A DNA stretch of 64,000 bases from Amylostereum areolatum (GCA_012932865.1 SAXG01000011.1:62001-126000); one strand, 5' to 3'; shown: positions 48,294 to 61,175, counted from the first letter of the stretch. Notes: a model not told the origin generated them from the sequence alone. Program-made: numbers and translations.

Positions 48294-49785
48294 CTATCCT
48301 CCCATTTTTCCCGAGTCGCCCTTGCCGAAATTGTCATCGCTCGATGGGTTGTCTGATCCTTCATGCGACACGTTGAACGCCTTTGTGATTATAATAACGG
48401 GGTGCTGGATGGAGTGCGACGGTCCTCTTGGCGAAGCTTTTTCGACATTGTTTTGAAGGCTCCTACTGTCATTGATACGAGCATAGAAGCTCGAATTGAG
48501 CGACACCGATGAGCGAATTGGGGTACAATCGCGGGAATGCGAAAGTCCTGCGCAGACGCAACCGATTGGACCAGTGCTATGATACGGGACTCAAGTACTC
48601 ACGTTGCGATGAAGAACCCTGACTTCCGGAAAGCCATAAACAAAACAAATGAGGTTATGGCAGCGAGTCACGGTCACGGTCCCCGTTTCGATGGTCATGG
48701 TGATGAGCCTTGTCAAGACGGTCTCCGTACTTGGATTTCCTGCGGCGCGGACTCGACGACGAGATGCAGCAAGCTGTCAGGCGAAGCTGTGTAAGCACCG
48801 GTACGAGCCATACGAAGAAAAGTAGATAAAGAACGTACTACGTAAACCATCGAGACGGCAATGAGGATGTCACAAACTGCTTGTCACAATCGTTGACAAC
48901 TGAACTCGACGCAGGTGAGTACCCAGCAACTTCATTCCACCCGCATAAAGAGCATAGCGCTGACCTCGATGGGGGTTGCCAAGGTAAGAAGTTCAGGCGC
49001 CAATGAAAATGTGAACATCTTACACACTTGTTCAGTTCATTGTCAGTACCGAGATAAACGCTCCTCTCGCACCCGAGCTGACATGTAAAGCATACGCTAC
49101 GAAAGCGGTTATGGCCATCTGGGGGTATATCGGTCAATCGAGAGTCAAAGAAAGGCTCGTTTGTCCTACCGGAGGTATGATGAGAACAGAGACCGACAGT
49201 AAAAACACGCATGCCACCTCGGAGCATATAAATTCGCCAGGAGTAAAATATTTGGACGCAAACAATGGCTATAAATCATGTCAAAACACCAATGTAATGA
49301 ATTCAAATGTCAGTGGTAACTCAGAACACACCTATCGCACCCAGCAGGGGGATCAAAGCTTCAGGCCAACGTATTATTCCGAGGTCTTTTTCCAACACGC
49401 TATTGGCTTTGCAGACATAATACCAAAGAGCATGGCCAGTAGCGAACGTATGGAGCGTCTCCAGAAGCAGGAGTCCATAGACTGAGCCATATGAATTAGT
49501 ACATCGAAAAACTTACAAAGAATCACTCACCAAGGACTCGGATGGCTATGTGATCCCTTCGGCGCGAGACATAGTAGACATATGTATATCAAAGCGTCAG
49601 CGGCAAGATGAGACCACCGTTTTAGCCCTTACAGGTTTGGAGTATGAATATTCCGAAGAGACAGTTACTGATCATATTCCCAACAAGCTATGCAACAGGC
49701 GAAAATGTCGTCAGAGTTGGAAGGAAGTATGAGCCAATATGGCGGCACCTGCGGACCCAGCCTGAACAAGGAACAGATTCAATAG
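48294..49785 (-). pseudogene. second DUF6534-type membrane protein, decayed
   Basis: Minus-strand fragments in order: LVGNMISNCLFGIFILQT, SVYGLLLLETLHTFATGHALW, TRLITMTIETGTVTVT, AITSFVLFMAFRKSGFF, LYPNSLI and SLNSSFYARINDS, with a hydrophilic C-terminus to the stop at 48294. Adjacent conserved blocks lie in different frames (between TVTVT and AITSF, and around LYPNSLIG), and a TAG precedes LVGN. Same family as 33261-34870 but clearly diverged. Probably non-functional unless the shifts are errors. Confidence 0.55.
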
Positions 49786-50766
49786 CTGAGAGAACACCCG
49801 ACCGATCACAATTCTCACTTACAAGATCTCCAGGGATGGGGGGTCAACCAGGATTGCGGGGCTGGTGATAGCTGGCATACTCAGGCTGTAAACGAGAAGG
49901 TGGGATTCGAGCTCTGGATAAATCGAAAGCGCCTGCTATCGAAAGACTCCGGTGAACATATATATATATGCGTCAAGGGATGTGGACGATTCACCCAACG
50001 CTCAAAAGAGCAGAAAGACGTTGATGGCAGTGTTGCGCCACCTCAGGCTCCGCGATACAGCAGAAACAAGGAGACATGCAGCTCGGATCTGTTGTATTCC
50101 TCGGAACTATCAAAGCATAATATCCGTTCAGTCTTCATAAACAGCCTACGAGTCAGTATGCTCAAGTACTACAACTGAACACTTTGAGCAGCCCATCGAA
50201 CACGTTGGCGATGGGATCAACAGTCTTAGAACCACGCAGACGGAGGCAGCTATAGCCGGTCTATTCATTCCGAGTATTATCATGCACTCCGAGGGAGGGC
50301 TTTTCCCGAAATAGAAATCGGGCGCACCATGGAAGAAACGTAACTTGTGCGTTTTGTACGAGTCACTTTCGTGCCAGTGGCTTGTTCGTCCCGATTCCCT
50401 ACCTCCGCATAGTCATACTTCCACTACCTTTCCCCCATGTTTTCCCATCATCGTCCTGTCTATCTCCTCCATGGGATACTTATCGCTCTGATCCATCACT
50501 TTTCGTTCCAAAGATCCTTCACGCGCTGCCAAGACGCCATTCGCGATCCAGCACCTCATATCAGCAGGCGCGAATTGTCTTGAGTGAAGGCCTGGTATTT
50601 TCTGGTGACCAACATGAGGCGTAGATCCACCTGTATTATGAAGACTAGCTGGCGTTCTGTGACACTAGCGCAAAATATATCCACGTGGAATCGATACCTC
50701 GCAATTGCGCGCGAGGTCACAAGCCCTGCTCTCTTTATCATGAACTTGATGTTGACGCCTTTTACT

Positions 50767-50787
50767 CATGAAGCATGAAGCATGAAG
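50767..50787. repeat. CATGAAG tandem repeat, three units
   Basis: Three perfect 7-bp units. Confidence 0.8.
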
Positions 50788-50875
50788 CACAGCTGGATGC
50801 TGCCGTTCAGATTTAAAAGACCACATTCCGCCTATCTTGACATCCGGAGGCGAACATCCTCAATGTGCGCATAAG

Positions 50876-50883
50876 GTATAAAA
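50876..50883 (+). promoter_or_regulatory. TATA box of the 72-residue gene
   Basis: TATAAAAG about 140 nt upstream of the ATG at 51018. Confidence 0.45.
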
Positions 50884-51017
50884 GCACGAGCCAAAGTAAG
50901 TCCTGGAGGGTCACCTCCTCCCACCGACTCTGCCCCTCCCTCGTAGGCTTGTGTTCATCCTGCATCTCATAATGGTTATCTGAACCCCCCGGGTCCCTAG
51001 AGTGGCCAGTACACACG

Positions 51018-51305
51018 ATGAACCCTACGGAGTCGTGGGTTCCGGATATTGAAGACATCCTTCGGAACCACGAGGGGGACACCTTGAAGCGAGTTGGGAC
51101 TCCTCCACAAGAGACCAGCGCAATTTTCGGAAGCAAGATTGAGGGCTTTCGCAGTACAAAAGTATGTCTTTGGTTGCTCACAAAGATCTTCATTCGGACC
51201 AGAATGTGGCTATACCATCTCGACGTGTAGACCGACGAACTTGAAGGCCTACTGACGACAAAAGGACCGTGTCCACTGCAGGACTCGACACATCCTAAGG
51301 CCTAA
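51018..51305 (+). CDS. small hypothetical protein, two exons
   Basis: Exons 51018-51161 and 51231-51305 (219 nt, 72 residues), separated by a 69-nt intron with GTATGT donor and GTGTAG acceptor. The product begins MNPTESWVPDIEDILRNHEG and ends CPLQDSTHPKA. It is hydrophilic with no signal peptide or membrane segment. TATA box, start context and in-phase splice support a real gene. Family unknown. Confidence 0.5.
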
Positions 51306-51975
51306 GTACGACATCTGTTCCTTGAAACAGCCTGAAACATGTCCATGCCAACCACCACAAGTCGAAGATTGGCTCCAATGTGAGTTCCATCGCTTGCCAT
51401 GCCAGTCTTGAACCTCACGACTGCCAGCTATAAACTCTTCGTCCGAAACTTCGCCATATATCTTATAGACCTCTTTGTACGGCGTAGACGGCCGGCCGCT
51501 CGTCTCACTACTTCAAATGTTCTATTTATATGCGTATAGTCTTTCCATCGCTGTCGTTGCTGTCATTGTTGTATATGTTATCGTTGCTGTCGTTGCTTTC
51601 GCCTCTTTCATTGCCATTCAATTCCCAGTTCGTCGTGGTTTCCAGTGATTTTTTGTACATTACTGTGAATACACTGGTTGCTAATCCACTGGTAAGCGTT
51701 TCGGAAATGGGCAACCTCGTGGAAGCCAACCTTGATTCTTATATACTTGAGGAATCCAGTCGGACGGCCGGCGGCTGTGAACTAATTGCGGTGTGACTCT
51801 GAGCTCGTTCGCATAGTGGACGAGTGAGATCTGAGATCTGAGAAGTCATCTTGGTTGGCCGTTGAAATAATTAAATGATGACGTCAGTCCTTTCTCTCCT
51901 CGGTTCAGGCGCGTCGTGACTACAGACTGAAAAGCGCGGAGGTGAATTGAACGATGCAGCGACCGACTTCCATCC
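51306..51975. other. intergenic region
   Basis: Contains a degenerate pyrimidine/GTTGCTGTC-type simple sequence at about 51545-51600. No gene. Confidence 0.5.
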
Positions 51976-53991
51976 ATGAATACCTACGCTAATGACCTCC
52001 CAGAACACCATGCGAACTCTTCCATGACCCTTTTCAAAAACCCGTCCCTCACCCCCGCTTCATCCCGTACTCCACGATATCAACCACAACGTCAAGGCTC
52101 GTTGACAACCACAGAGCGTGAACGACAGCAACGCGAGCAGTCGTGGTGGAATCGCGAATGGCAGATGCCAGCTCTTCCCCTGGCGTGGGCGCGCGAGCAT
52201 GCTAAATACCCGGATGTGAAGAACGTCGAGGTCATCCGTCCTACGTTTGGCGAACAGTCGGCGGAAGGAGCTTTGAACGCGACTTGGCTAGGACACGCGG
52301 TGCGGTTTCTCCTTCTCGTCCTTTGATATCCCATCATAATCTGGAGCTATAGTCATGGTTGATATCATTTCCAACGAACACTTCTCCGGATGGTCAACCC
52401 ACTCGAGTTTTGTTCGATCCCATGTTTTCCCTTCGAGCTGGTCCTACCCCATATACAGGTGTTCGCCGGCGCCTTCCTGCACCATGCGATGTCAAGGATC
52501 TCCCACCTTTTCATTATGTCGCTTTTAGTCACAATCAGTGGGTGCTTTCTTCTTTCATGGTGGTTTAAACTTTGATCGAGGGTATAGCTACGACCATCTC
52601 GACCTCCCAACACTGCAGTCGATCCAGGACGATCCGCGCAGACAGGATGTGCGCTATTTGGTTCCACTCGGTTCGTGTGCCGTTTGCATCTTTTATCATT
52701 CGTTTCGCTGACAAGCCACATCCATCTCCTCCGCGGAAATCAGGAATCAAGGCATTGCTCACAGCAGCGCCTTTGCGTATCCCACCCTCCCGTGTCTTCG
52801 AGCTTGATTGGTGGGAGACGCTGTCCTTTCCACCCCCGCCAAGCGCGGACAATCCAACGTCGTGGTTTTCATCCCCGTCCTCCGCACCGATCAAGACGGA
52901 CAGATACGGTTCATCGTCCGTGCTCGACGTCCGCGGAGCAATCACCGGTTCAAACCCCGATGCGTCTGACAACTTAGAATACGTTGGTGATTTCGGTGAA
53001 GGGGAAGAAGAGTTCGCGCAGGTGGACAAGGCGGATGCAAACAGGGATGGATGGATCAAGTTTGTTTGCTCGCCGGCACAGCATACCTCTGGTACGTACT
53101 GTCGTCTTCGTATTCCAGGCTCTTTGGGATGTCCAAGTGCATAACTGATATACATGCACTGGTGCAGGACGAGGCGTGCGTGACTCGCGAACGACGCTTT
53201 GGTCAGGCTGGATCGTGGAGACGCATATATCCTCGGGTTTACCTCTATCGATGCCTTCGACTTCACTTCAAGACCAGCATAGATCCCCAATCCCGACGCC
53301 TGCAGGCGAGACAAATAAACGAGTAGCCGTTTATTTCGCTGGGTGAGCCATCTATGTTGATTTCAAGCATAACGGCTGAATTGTCTCTCGGATCGCTAGC
53401 GATACTGGTTATATGTCACCGTCGGGTCCATGCACGTTTTTCGACGGTAAAGGGTCCCGCCTCTTCCGCATCGTTTTTACCTCATCGTCGCTATTCATTA
53501 CAGAAATCGGCGCAAAATACGGGCCCTTCGACCTTGCTCTCCTCCCTATATGGCGCGGGGGCAGCCTCTCCTTCGTCTCGAAGTTTGGTTTCCGTGTACG
53601 TCAACATAGCACCCACCCCGCGGTACCATACTTTCTTACCATCTATCAACAGATCGTCGAAGAAGCCCTCCCGGCGACCTCCCTCCTGGGCTCCCTTACA
53701 GCCATGCACGCCACCCCGGCCCACGCGCTCGCTATGCACCGCGCCGTGCGCGCCAAGCACGGCCTTGCGATGCATTTCGGAACGTTTTCGGGCAGCGAGG
53801 GCGAGACCATGGACGCGCTTTTGGATCTCGTAGAGGCGCGGGACGGGCATCCGAGGGGTGGCGGCGGTCCAGAGGGAGAGGAAGCGAAGGTGGGTGACTG
53901 GTGGGAGGAAGGTGGCTTAGGGTGGATCGACATTGGGAGGACGGCAGTATTTCCGGTTGGGGAGAGCGGCGGGGTGCCGAAGGCGGTTTGA
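51976..53991 (+). CDS. NAPE-PLD-like metallo-beta-lactamase
   Basis: First exons are 51976-52299 and 52353-52537, with a third starting at 52588. The metal-binding motif SHNHYDHLD (HxHxDH) is formed exactly across the second splice. Other blocks: NATWLGHA, VLFDPMFS, GIKALL, DWWETLSF, CSPAQHTSGR, FAGDTGY, GPFDLALLPI, MHATPAHAL and LAMHFGTF, ending KAV with stop 53989. This is the N-acyl-phosphatidylethanolamine phospholipase D family (yeast Fmp30), which hydrolyses NAPE to N-acylethanolamine and phosphatidic acid, usually at mitochondrial or other membranes. An extended acidic insert (about 40 residues) lies in the middle. Confidence 0.88.
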
Positions 53992-55115
53992 ACTTCCATA
54001 TCAAGCGGATGTATACCCATGCACGACAGGTATGTTTACGTCTTTCCGACGGCGGAATCTGGTGTACGGTTAGTATCTATGGGTAGGAGCCGTGATTGTA
54101 TCGCTGAATCGTTTGAATGCAACTTTTGTTTGTTATCACTCGGACTGGTGGAGAGAGGAGAACACATTCAAAGTTCACAAATGTAATATTAGATACATAA
54201 TACATTGCACGGAAAAGTGTAAGGGTTCCCATGGCCACCGCGAATGACTGCTAGTCTGAAAGCCCTCCAAGGACGAGGTTCTTGCTGGCACGACGCCTAT
54301 AAATGAACGTATATGCAAGTCAGGCCCACGAAGGTAATGATCAAAGCAGAGAAAAGGACGTACGGAGGGGGATGGAGCCCCCCACGTCGACCCCCGTCTT
54401 GAGTCGCGTCGCGTCGTTAGATGTCTTGGGCGGCTGCGGCGGGGTCTAAGGGTGGACCGCCTGAAAGCTGTGAGGGAAAGAAAGCGGAGGAGAGAGAGGA
54501 GAGAGTATGCTATCTACTACGGCAAAGCGACCTATCTACTGCGAAACACTCTATCTACGGGTATGTCTACTACGAGGAGGGGGGTTAAAATGTGAGCAAG
54601 AACGTACGAGCATATAAACTAACACCCAAGCCATAGACCGGGGAGTGCCAGAACCAGACCTAGAGAGCAAGAGCAGCAGGAGTACCATTCAGAACCAGAG
54701 CGCGCCAGAGCAGAAACAGAGAGAGTCCAAGTCCGGGAGCAAAGCTATCCAGAGTCCAAGGGTCGGCGTATCCAGGGGCTCCAGATCCAGTCGGCTCTCA
54801 AGGGGGGTCCAGTCGGCACATCCACGGGGTCGGCTCTACGAGAGGAATCCAAGGTGTCCAATGGGAGTCTGAAACGGTCAGCCTCTACCTCCAAATGAGA
54901 TGATTACACGCATAATAGACGCGACGAAAGACACTGGAATGTTTTTGGGCTTTTTGGGTTTTCCTTGGAACGGATGCGCTGCGAAACACTGCGAAGATTA
55001 TATCGTACAACACGGGGGGGGGAAAGGAAAGGAAAAGACACGACACCGCGGAATCGTCCGTGGACGTTCGTGGCGGTATTATAATAGTTTTTTGGGGGGG
55101 TGTTTTCGGATGGTT
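53992..55115. other. intergenic region with simple repeats
   Basis: Short CTATCTAC units recur at about 54508-54560, and a CCAGAG/GGTCC-rich stretch runs to 54850. Poly-G runs near 55010 and 55090. No supported gene. Confidence 0.45.
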
Positions 55116-56215
55116 CTAGGAGATGTTGTATATTTGGGAGGGTGTTTCAAGCGCCAAGGCCTCGTCGTACTCCCAGTCGCGCAATAGATCGTTGCCGTAG
55201 AGGCTTTCATTGGATGACGCCCGGGTGAGGATGCTTGCCTCTGCGTATCCGACCGACAGAGCCGTGGCGCCCGCCGTGAGAGAAGCACTGAGCTGGGCCT
55301 CGATGTCCCCGTCCACCTTGCGCGAGAAAACAACGTGTGTCTGCCTGGTCCGGAGCTTGCTGACAGAAAGCGTGGATGGAAGCGCCGGGGAGTCGTAGAG
55401 AGAAGGCGCGACGGAGGTGCGCGAAGAGCAGAGCGAGGGCGTCATACTGCTGGAGCGAGAGAAGCTGGATGAACGACTTGAGCTCGAGCTGGAGAGTGTG
55501 CTGATGTGGTCTTCGACGGTAAGGGGCGAGGCTGCCGCTTCTTCGGCGCTGCGAAAGAAGGCGTCCATTGATTTAACCGCTGACGCGTCCTCAATGCCCA
55601 TGTCGCGTGTGTGCTCCTTCTCTACCCTGCGCTTGCGCATGAAGCCGAAGTTCGTCCAGGGTTTTGACCTCCGTGGCGAACTGCCGTCTTCTCCCTCTCT
55701 CGTATCGCCGAGACCGCGCGAGCTGGTAAATAGACTGTCTAGCATGTGGGCGAAGGCCTTCTCATTGTCGTACTCGCCGATGAGTTCTGAGGGAGAGTGG
55801 GACAGCAGGTGACGGTGGAGACGGCCGGCGGTGTCGCAGAGTCGGGGTAACATGGCGCGTGCTTTCCTGGGCCGTCTCTTCAGCGAGTGGACTTTGGAGC
55901 TCTGAATTGGGGAGGCAAGAAGGCCTGGAATGGGGTCCATGCCGACTACGGGTTTGACATAATCACGGGGAGGAGAGATGACCAGGACTGGGACGACCTC
56001 AGAGGGCACTCCGCACATTTTGGCCCGGAGTCCACGCAGAGAGGCTGCAGGGTAGAGGCGTCAGTTAGAGGAAAGTTGAGAGCGGGCAGTAGGCACGCAC
56101 CCCTCTTTCGCGCCACGCGCAAGCGTAGGTTGTCGACCTCGGAGCTGCAAGCGAGGACGACCCTAGAGCCACGGACGGTATAGTACGTGAAAGCAGGGGA
56201 GGAAGAATAATGCAT
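55116..56215 (-). CDS. hypothetical protein A of a related pair
   Basis: Exons 56101-56215 and 55116-56044 give 1044 nt, 347 residues. The N-terminal part has LRLRVARKRASLRGLRAKM followed by VVPVLVISPP and DPIPGLL; the rest is Ser/Arg-rich with a very serine-rich tract (residues about 200-240) and an acidic C-terminus. The same motif order occurs in the next minus-strand gene. No known domain is recognised. Conserved-looking core plus clean splicing make it a credible gene. Confidence 0.65.
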
Positions 56216-57385
56216 GATGGTAGAGCGAGATGAGGTAGAATGTGGCGTATTGAATAGTGAGAAGGTAATGGTGGGAAAGAGAGAGTGACTGTCTACCCTG
56301 GAGAGAGCGGTGGTTCGTGCTAGACGTTGGGAATTTTGTTTCGGACCGTTTCGATCTCGACCGTCGCTTGGGGGCTTCAGGATCTCGAGAACCGGCAGAA
56401 AAACGTATCTATTGCGTCTCAAATGAACAGGAGTACATAGGAGTACACGTGCACCAATCCTTGGATAGATAGCGGGGCCAGCGAAAAGCGAAGGTGAGGA
56501 AGTGGAATCCGGTGAAGGACAGAGGACCTGAGTCAGGACTCGCGGGGCTCGGCCTTGAGGTAATATGTGGAACGGTCACGTGATCACATATACTGGCGCG
56601 ACGACACGCGTCGCTATGGACCTTTTGAGAGACCTCGAGCAGTTCGACAGATTAGGAGACGAAAACGGACAATTCACCAGGCGTTCAAGTAAATTAGATA
56701 GGAATGGTGGTTATTCAGAGATAGATAAGATAAATGACACGAAGAAGTAGAGACAGGTCAGATCTCAGTCAACCTGTAGGAACTTCCCGCAGGTCGACTA
56801 TGATCCAGTCTAGAGAAATGACACGGGGGCGTATAAGTTTAATGAAGCGCGTGGTTGGGAAAATGTGGACGTACCCCTTCTTGAAGCCCGACGGGCATGC
56901 CTTGAGCACGTCGGGCAAGGATCTAGAAACAGGGTTAGGGAGCACGCGCGTTCCTATCTACTGTTCCTATACTACGATCACTATCTACCCTTTGCGCTGA
57001 GGCGGAAAGACACAGGTTTGGTCCGGGATGCGAGCTGAGGAAACCAAGAAGCCAGATAAGAGCCACCAGTCGAAGACCATATAAGTTGCAGACAAGCGTC
57101 CAGATAACAGCAAAGTCCACCAGTGTAGAGTCGGCGCATCCAGTAGGTGATCCAAATCGGCACAAGTTCTGCAGGCTCTCAGTGGGTCCTGTCGGCTCAT
57201 GGGTCCTGTCGGCTCGTGGGTCTTGTCGTCGTCCCGCCTAGAAAACGGAAGTCACTCGCAGGCGCTGGCCGCTTTTCTACAACAACTGGCCCTCCATCCG
57301 ACCTGAGGTCACGCTTCCTCCGTACTTCCGCTAATCCGAGAGTCACCTCCGATTCATGTTTCACCTCCTCTCGCGACCTTGTTAC
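56216..57385. other. intergenic spacer between the related pair
   Basis: Promoter of gene A and 3' flank of gene B. Repeated GTCGGCTC(G/A)TGGGTC words at about 57185-57225. No gene. Confidence 0.45.
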
Positions 57386-57995
57386 CTAAAGGAACGCGTC
57401 CCAGGTTTCTGGCATCAGAACATCATTCGAGGCCGACGCCACCGAAGAATCCGACCAGCTTCTCTGAGGCAGCACAGGCGACCACCGTTTGGACCCTACC
57501 GGAGGATGAGACACGCTCCTGTACATCGAAGTCGACTGGTACGTCGACGACGAGCCGCCGCCGAACATCGCCCTCGCAACGTCTCTCGACGTCTCCCGGT
57601 TGGCCGAGATCAACTGACCGGAGTGAGAGGCGCCGAGTGCGTGTGTGAGAGAGGGCGAGGTTCGATGGTATTGCGGACGGCGTTGGATAGGAGGGCTCTT
57701 GTTCTTGGGCCGGACGAGCGATTTGATCTCACTCGACTGGCCCGGGACATAGAGAAATCCGAGGATGGGGTCGACATTGCGAGTGCAGGCGTGGGGAGCA
57801 TCGGGCGGCGTGATGATAATCTCGGGAATCACAACCGTCGGTCTAGGGGCCATGAACAATGTCACCTTGCGCGCTCGGCCTAAGTAGATCGTTGGTTATT
57901 TCGTCAGGAGCTGAGAAGGATCCAGGCTCACTTGCAACACGGGAGCCTGCCGAGGCGAGAGAGTTGGCGAGATAGCGATACAAAGGGGAAATCAT
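57386..57995 (-). CDS. hypothetical protein B of a related pair
   Basis: Exons 57932-57995 and 57386-57879 give 558 nt, 185 residues. Starts MISPLYRYLANSLASAG. The stretch SRARKVTLFMAPRP, VVIPEIIITPP and VDPILGFL parallels RKRASLRGLRAKM, VVPVLVISPP and MDPIPGLL of the neighbour. Ser/Arg-rich remainder. Function unknown; a shortened or diverged tandem paralogue is likely. Confidence 0.6.
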
Positions 57996-58566
57996 GATGG
58001 GGCAGTCTAGCAGGTGGGATGTGGGTAGGGAAAAGGGAGGTTGAATTACAGCGTCGCTCTACTCTCCGTTAGGTACTGTCATCCAGCCCAAGGGAAGGGT
58101 CCGAGCATTTAGGTTCAGACTACCGCCGCCCGACCGGCGTGACATTCCAACCCAAGTCCGAGTCGTTTCTCCGAGAACCCATTGCTAGCAAGTTTGATAT
58201 TGAAGCCGAACCGCACGAGATATAGACATTGAATAAATTGGGATGAGACACAAGAGGAGGAGGTATGGAAAGTATGGAAGGTAAGGACAGGAAGATTCAC
58301 AAAATCATTTGCCGTCAACCGGATATGACGTCACTGAGATCCACGAGGCTCGCAGTGGCAGTGCTAACCTCCCCTAATACTAAGCCAGGCATACGAGGAA
58401 ATTCTCCCTGTAAAACCGTACAACCTTGCTACTACCCCAACCAAAAAAGAAGAGCCATTGACATGGTATGGATACAAGCATAGTCGATACAAATACAAGA
58501 TTAGATAGCCAATCATTCTGTCAACGCCGTAACATATCCCAAGTACTTAGTTTCTACGCGTGGCAG
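57996..58566. other. intergenic spacer
   Basis: Promoter of gene B and 3' flank of the ubiquitin ligase gene. No gene. Confidence 0.5.
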
Positions 58567-61117
58567 TCATGGTGGCACTCCAACATCTGGGACCTCTCCA
58601 AACAGATTACATCTTCGGTAGTGTGCGGAAACCGCGTTCCTGATTTCGTTTTGGAGTGCGGATTGGACGATGTTCTCCCCGCAAACGTAGCAGAAATGCC
58701 TATAATTGAGGGATGTTAGCGAGTTTGTATTACTGAGAAGGGAAAACGGGATACGCACGTATTGCATGCTGGGGATCCGCACTAAGTACATGAACGTTCA
58801 GCCTGGCGACGAAAAAGGGAAGTTGCGAGAGACTTACGGTCATATGATTGCAACCAGATTCCTTTTGAATTGGAGTTCTGCAAGCTAGGGGAGGTCGTCA
58901 GAGAGGAAACTCGTACCGGAAAGGAGTAGATTTACTAGGACAATACTTCCACCCTCGCTGTCGCATGAGGTGATCCAGCTCCGACGATCCGTCACATGAG
59001 TGAGGAGGACCCCCTTCTTCGATCGTTTGCTGGCAGGCCTTACACCAGACATGGTTGCAATCGCGCATTGGACAGGCCAAGATCTTGATTTCATTCATAT
59101 CCGTTCTGTCGACCCACGCCGACCGAGTGCATCTGAGGAATAGGATAAGGTTGTGAGATAGGCCTTGGCGAAAAGCAGACGTACCTTTGGCAGTGTAATA
59201 GCACAGAGAACTCGATCAGGGAGAGTTCAGTCCAGGTCTTGTGCTGATCCTCGGTAAAATTCAACACTTGTAGGATGTTCTGACCAACAGCTAAGTACAG
59301 AACTAGTAAGATAAACATGATGGTGAAAGGAAGGAAGGCGACTTGTACCTCCTGGGCGTTCTGCTCCTCTGTCTGCACTACAAGTGGGACACAGGATAGG
59401 GAAACGATGTTGAGACAGCATCGAGCCTACGTAGTCCCGCATACACTCCCGACAGAATGTGTGACTGCATCCTTCAATCGGCGCGACATCGTCTTCGGGA
59501 TGCTCATCGAAGCAAATGCCGCATTCAAAGGTGCGCTGGATGGCGGTTCGGCGAAGGTGCTCCAACTGGGCGCGAAGACGACGACTCTCTTCATCGAATT
59601 CTTGTTGCTGTAGCAAGGCCTGCTGAAAGCCATCGTCTATATCGCATAATGGTTCGGCGGGAGCTTTGGGGGACACAGATCCGCCTTCGCGAAGACCTTC
59701 TAGTTGCATGCGTAGACTACGGTTTTCTTCGTCAAATTCTCGTTGCTGTTGCAAAGCTTGCCGGAAATCGTCTTCTATATCGTTGTCGTGCGGCATCCTT
59801 GCAGCAGTCTTCGAGTGTGTAGATGCCTCTGTAGCAGCCTCTAAGGACGTAGGTGTCCCATGGGCGGACCGACGGAGATCTTCGATATACATGCGCAAGC
59901 GGCGGCTTTCCTCCTCAAAGTCTTGCTGTAGCACTGCCGGCTTAAAACCGCGACTGTCACCAGATAACCCTGAAGAGGTGTTTGGTGGGAGTGCACGTTC
60001 ACGACTACGCCAATGATCATGATCGAGGGGGATACGAGGATCTGACAAGACTCTTCCGACCGTGGTGTGTCGCATATGTTCAGAAGGGCCGGACAAGGAT
60101 GGAGTAATAGAGTGTTGTCCATCTCGGCGCGATCGCTCCGCCCGCGCCCAGTCCCGTCGCTCCTGATTCCATTTGCGCTCTACGGCTTCTAGCTGCCCCT
60201 CCAGTCTCTTGGTCTCGGTCGCAAGTGATGTGTTCTGGGCCGCGAGACTTGCGACTTCGGAACGTAAAGTCAAGATTTGAAGGCTAGAATCCAAAACAAC
60301 CTGGACGAGGTGTGCAGGGGTCGGAGCGGACGGACGTGGAACAAAAACATGGCCGGAATAATTAGCGAGGAGTTGAGCCTGCCACTGCAATTCTCCGCGA
60401 GGAAGATCAATAACAGGGAGGATTTCTGTAAGACGGTGTGCCGTCGCTTCGATAGAGGTATTGCATATGACGCCAGCGCCGTCGGGATATATGTTCGGAC
60501 GTGGATGCGAGTCGAAGACGATAAAAACGGACGCTGACTTGGAAAGTCGAAGGTTCAAACAGGCAATGATCTCAGGCGGACGGGTGATGATGACGGCAGC
60601 TGAGGTTGGAATTTGTGAGAGGTCCCTAATAAAATATGTAAGACACGAGGGGGATATATCATACAAATCGACTCACGAAAGAAGCGTTCTAAACTGACCT
60701 AGACTAGGAAGGCCATACTTGGTCGAGTGTAGCTTCAAGGTCTTGTCAAAGATGGGGATGTCGACGATTTCTTCCACCTCTAGATGAGCATTGCTCGACC
60801 AGGAGGAGCATATATTCGTTATCTCCTGCGGAGAACATCCATCTAACATCCGAACGGAAGTGGAGAATACGTACCTCCAGCGTTTCTTTCGCCAGAGCAG
60901 TTTTGAGAAGGCGAGCGGGGTCGCCCTGAATTTCTTGCTCCCTCGCGAACAATACACGTGCGAAATTGACGGAAGCAAGACCACAGGCCGCTGTCCCTGC
61001 GCCTCTTGAGTTGTATTGACCAGTACCTGGGTATGAGACGATGTGTTCAGTGCCGCTGACCAGTATCCGGCGACTAAGGTCCAGATGCTCTTGACGCGAA
61101 GAGAAGGGAGCTAGCAT
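58567..61117 (-). CDS. RBR-type E3 ubiquitin ligase
   Basis: Multi-exon minus-strand gene starting MLAPFSSRQEHLDLSRRI. The N-terminal half (FGSCxG-like GAGTAACGLASVNFARVLF and a segment ending GVICNTSIEATAHRLTEIL) is unclassified. A long central coiled coil contains imperfect repeats of FDEESRRLRAQLEHLRR type. Then RING1 (CGICFDEHPEDDV...GCSHTFCRECM...LCPTC), IBR (CPMRDCNHVWCKAC) and RING2 (CPSCRTPIQKESGCNHMT...HFCYVCGENI), ending near 58567. RBR ligases accept ubiquitin on a RING2 Cys before transfer to substrate. The repeated coiled-coil unit occurs about three times (59640-59950). Confidence 0.85.
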
Positions 61118-61175
61118 TGATAGTTAAGCGGGCGTAGAATAGCAAGATCTACGATTTGTGAGGGAAGTATGCGTT

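Larger units (their letters stand above)
49786..51017. other. intergenic region
   Basis: Contains a short (TA)n run near 49960 and three CATGAAG units at 50767-50787. Mainly the upstream region of the 72-residue gene. Confidence 0.45.

Noticed and set aside
54500..54870. Clustered CTATCTAC and CCAGAG words resembling a repeat array
   Set aside because: Units are irregular in length and spacing, so not CRISPR or a satellite; simple sequence is enough to explain them.
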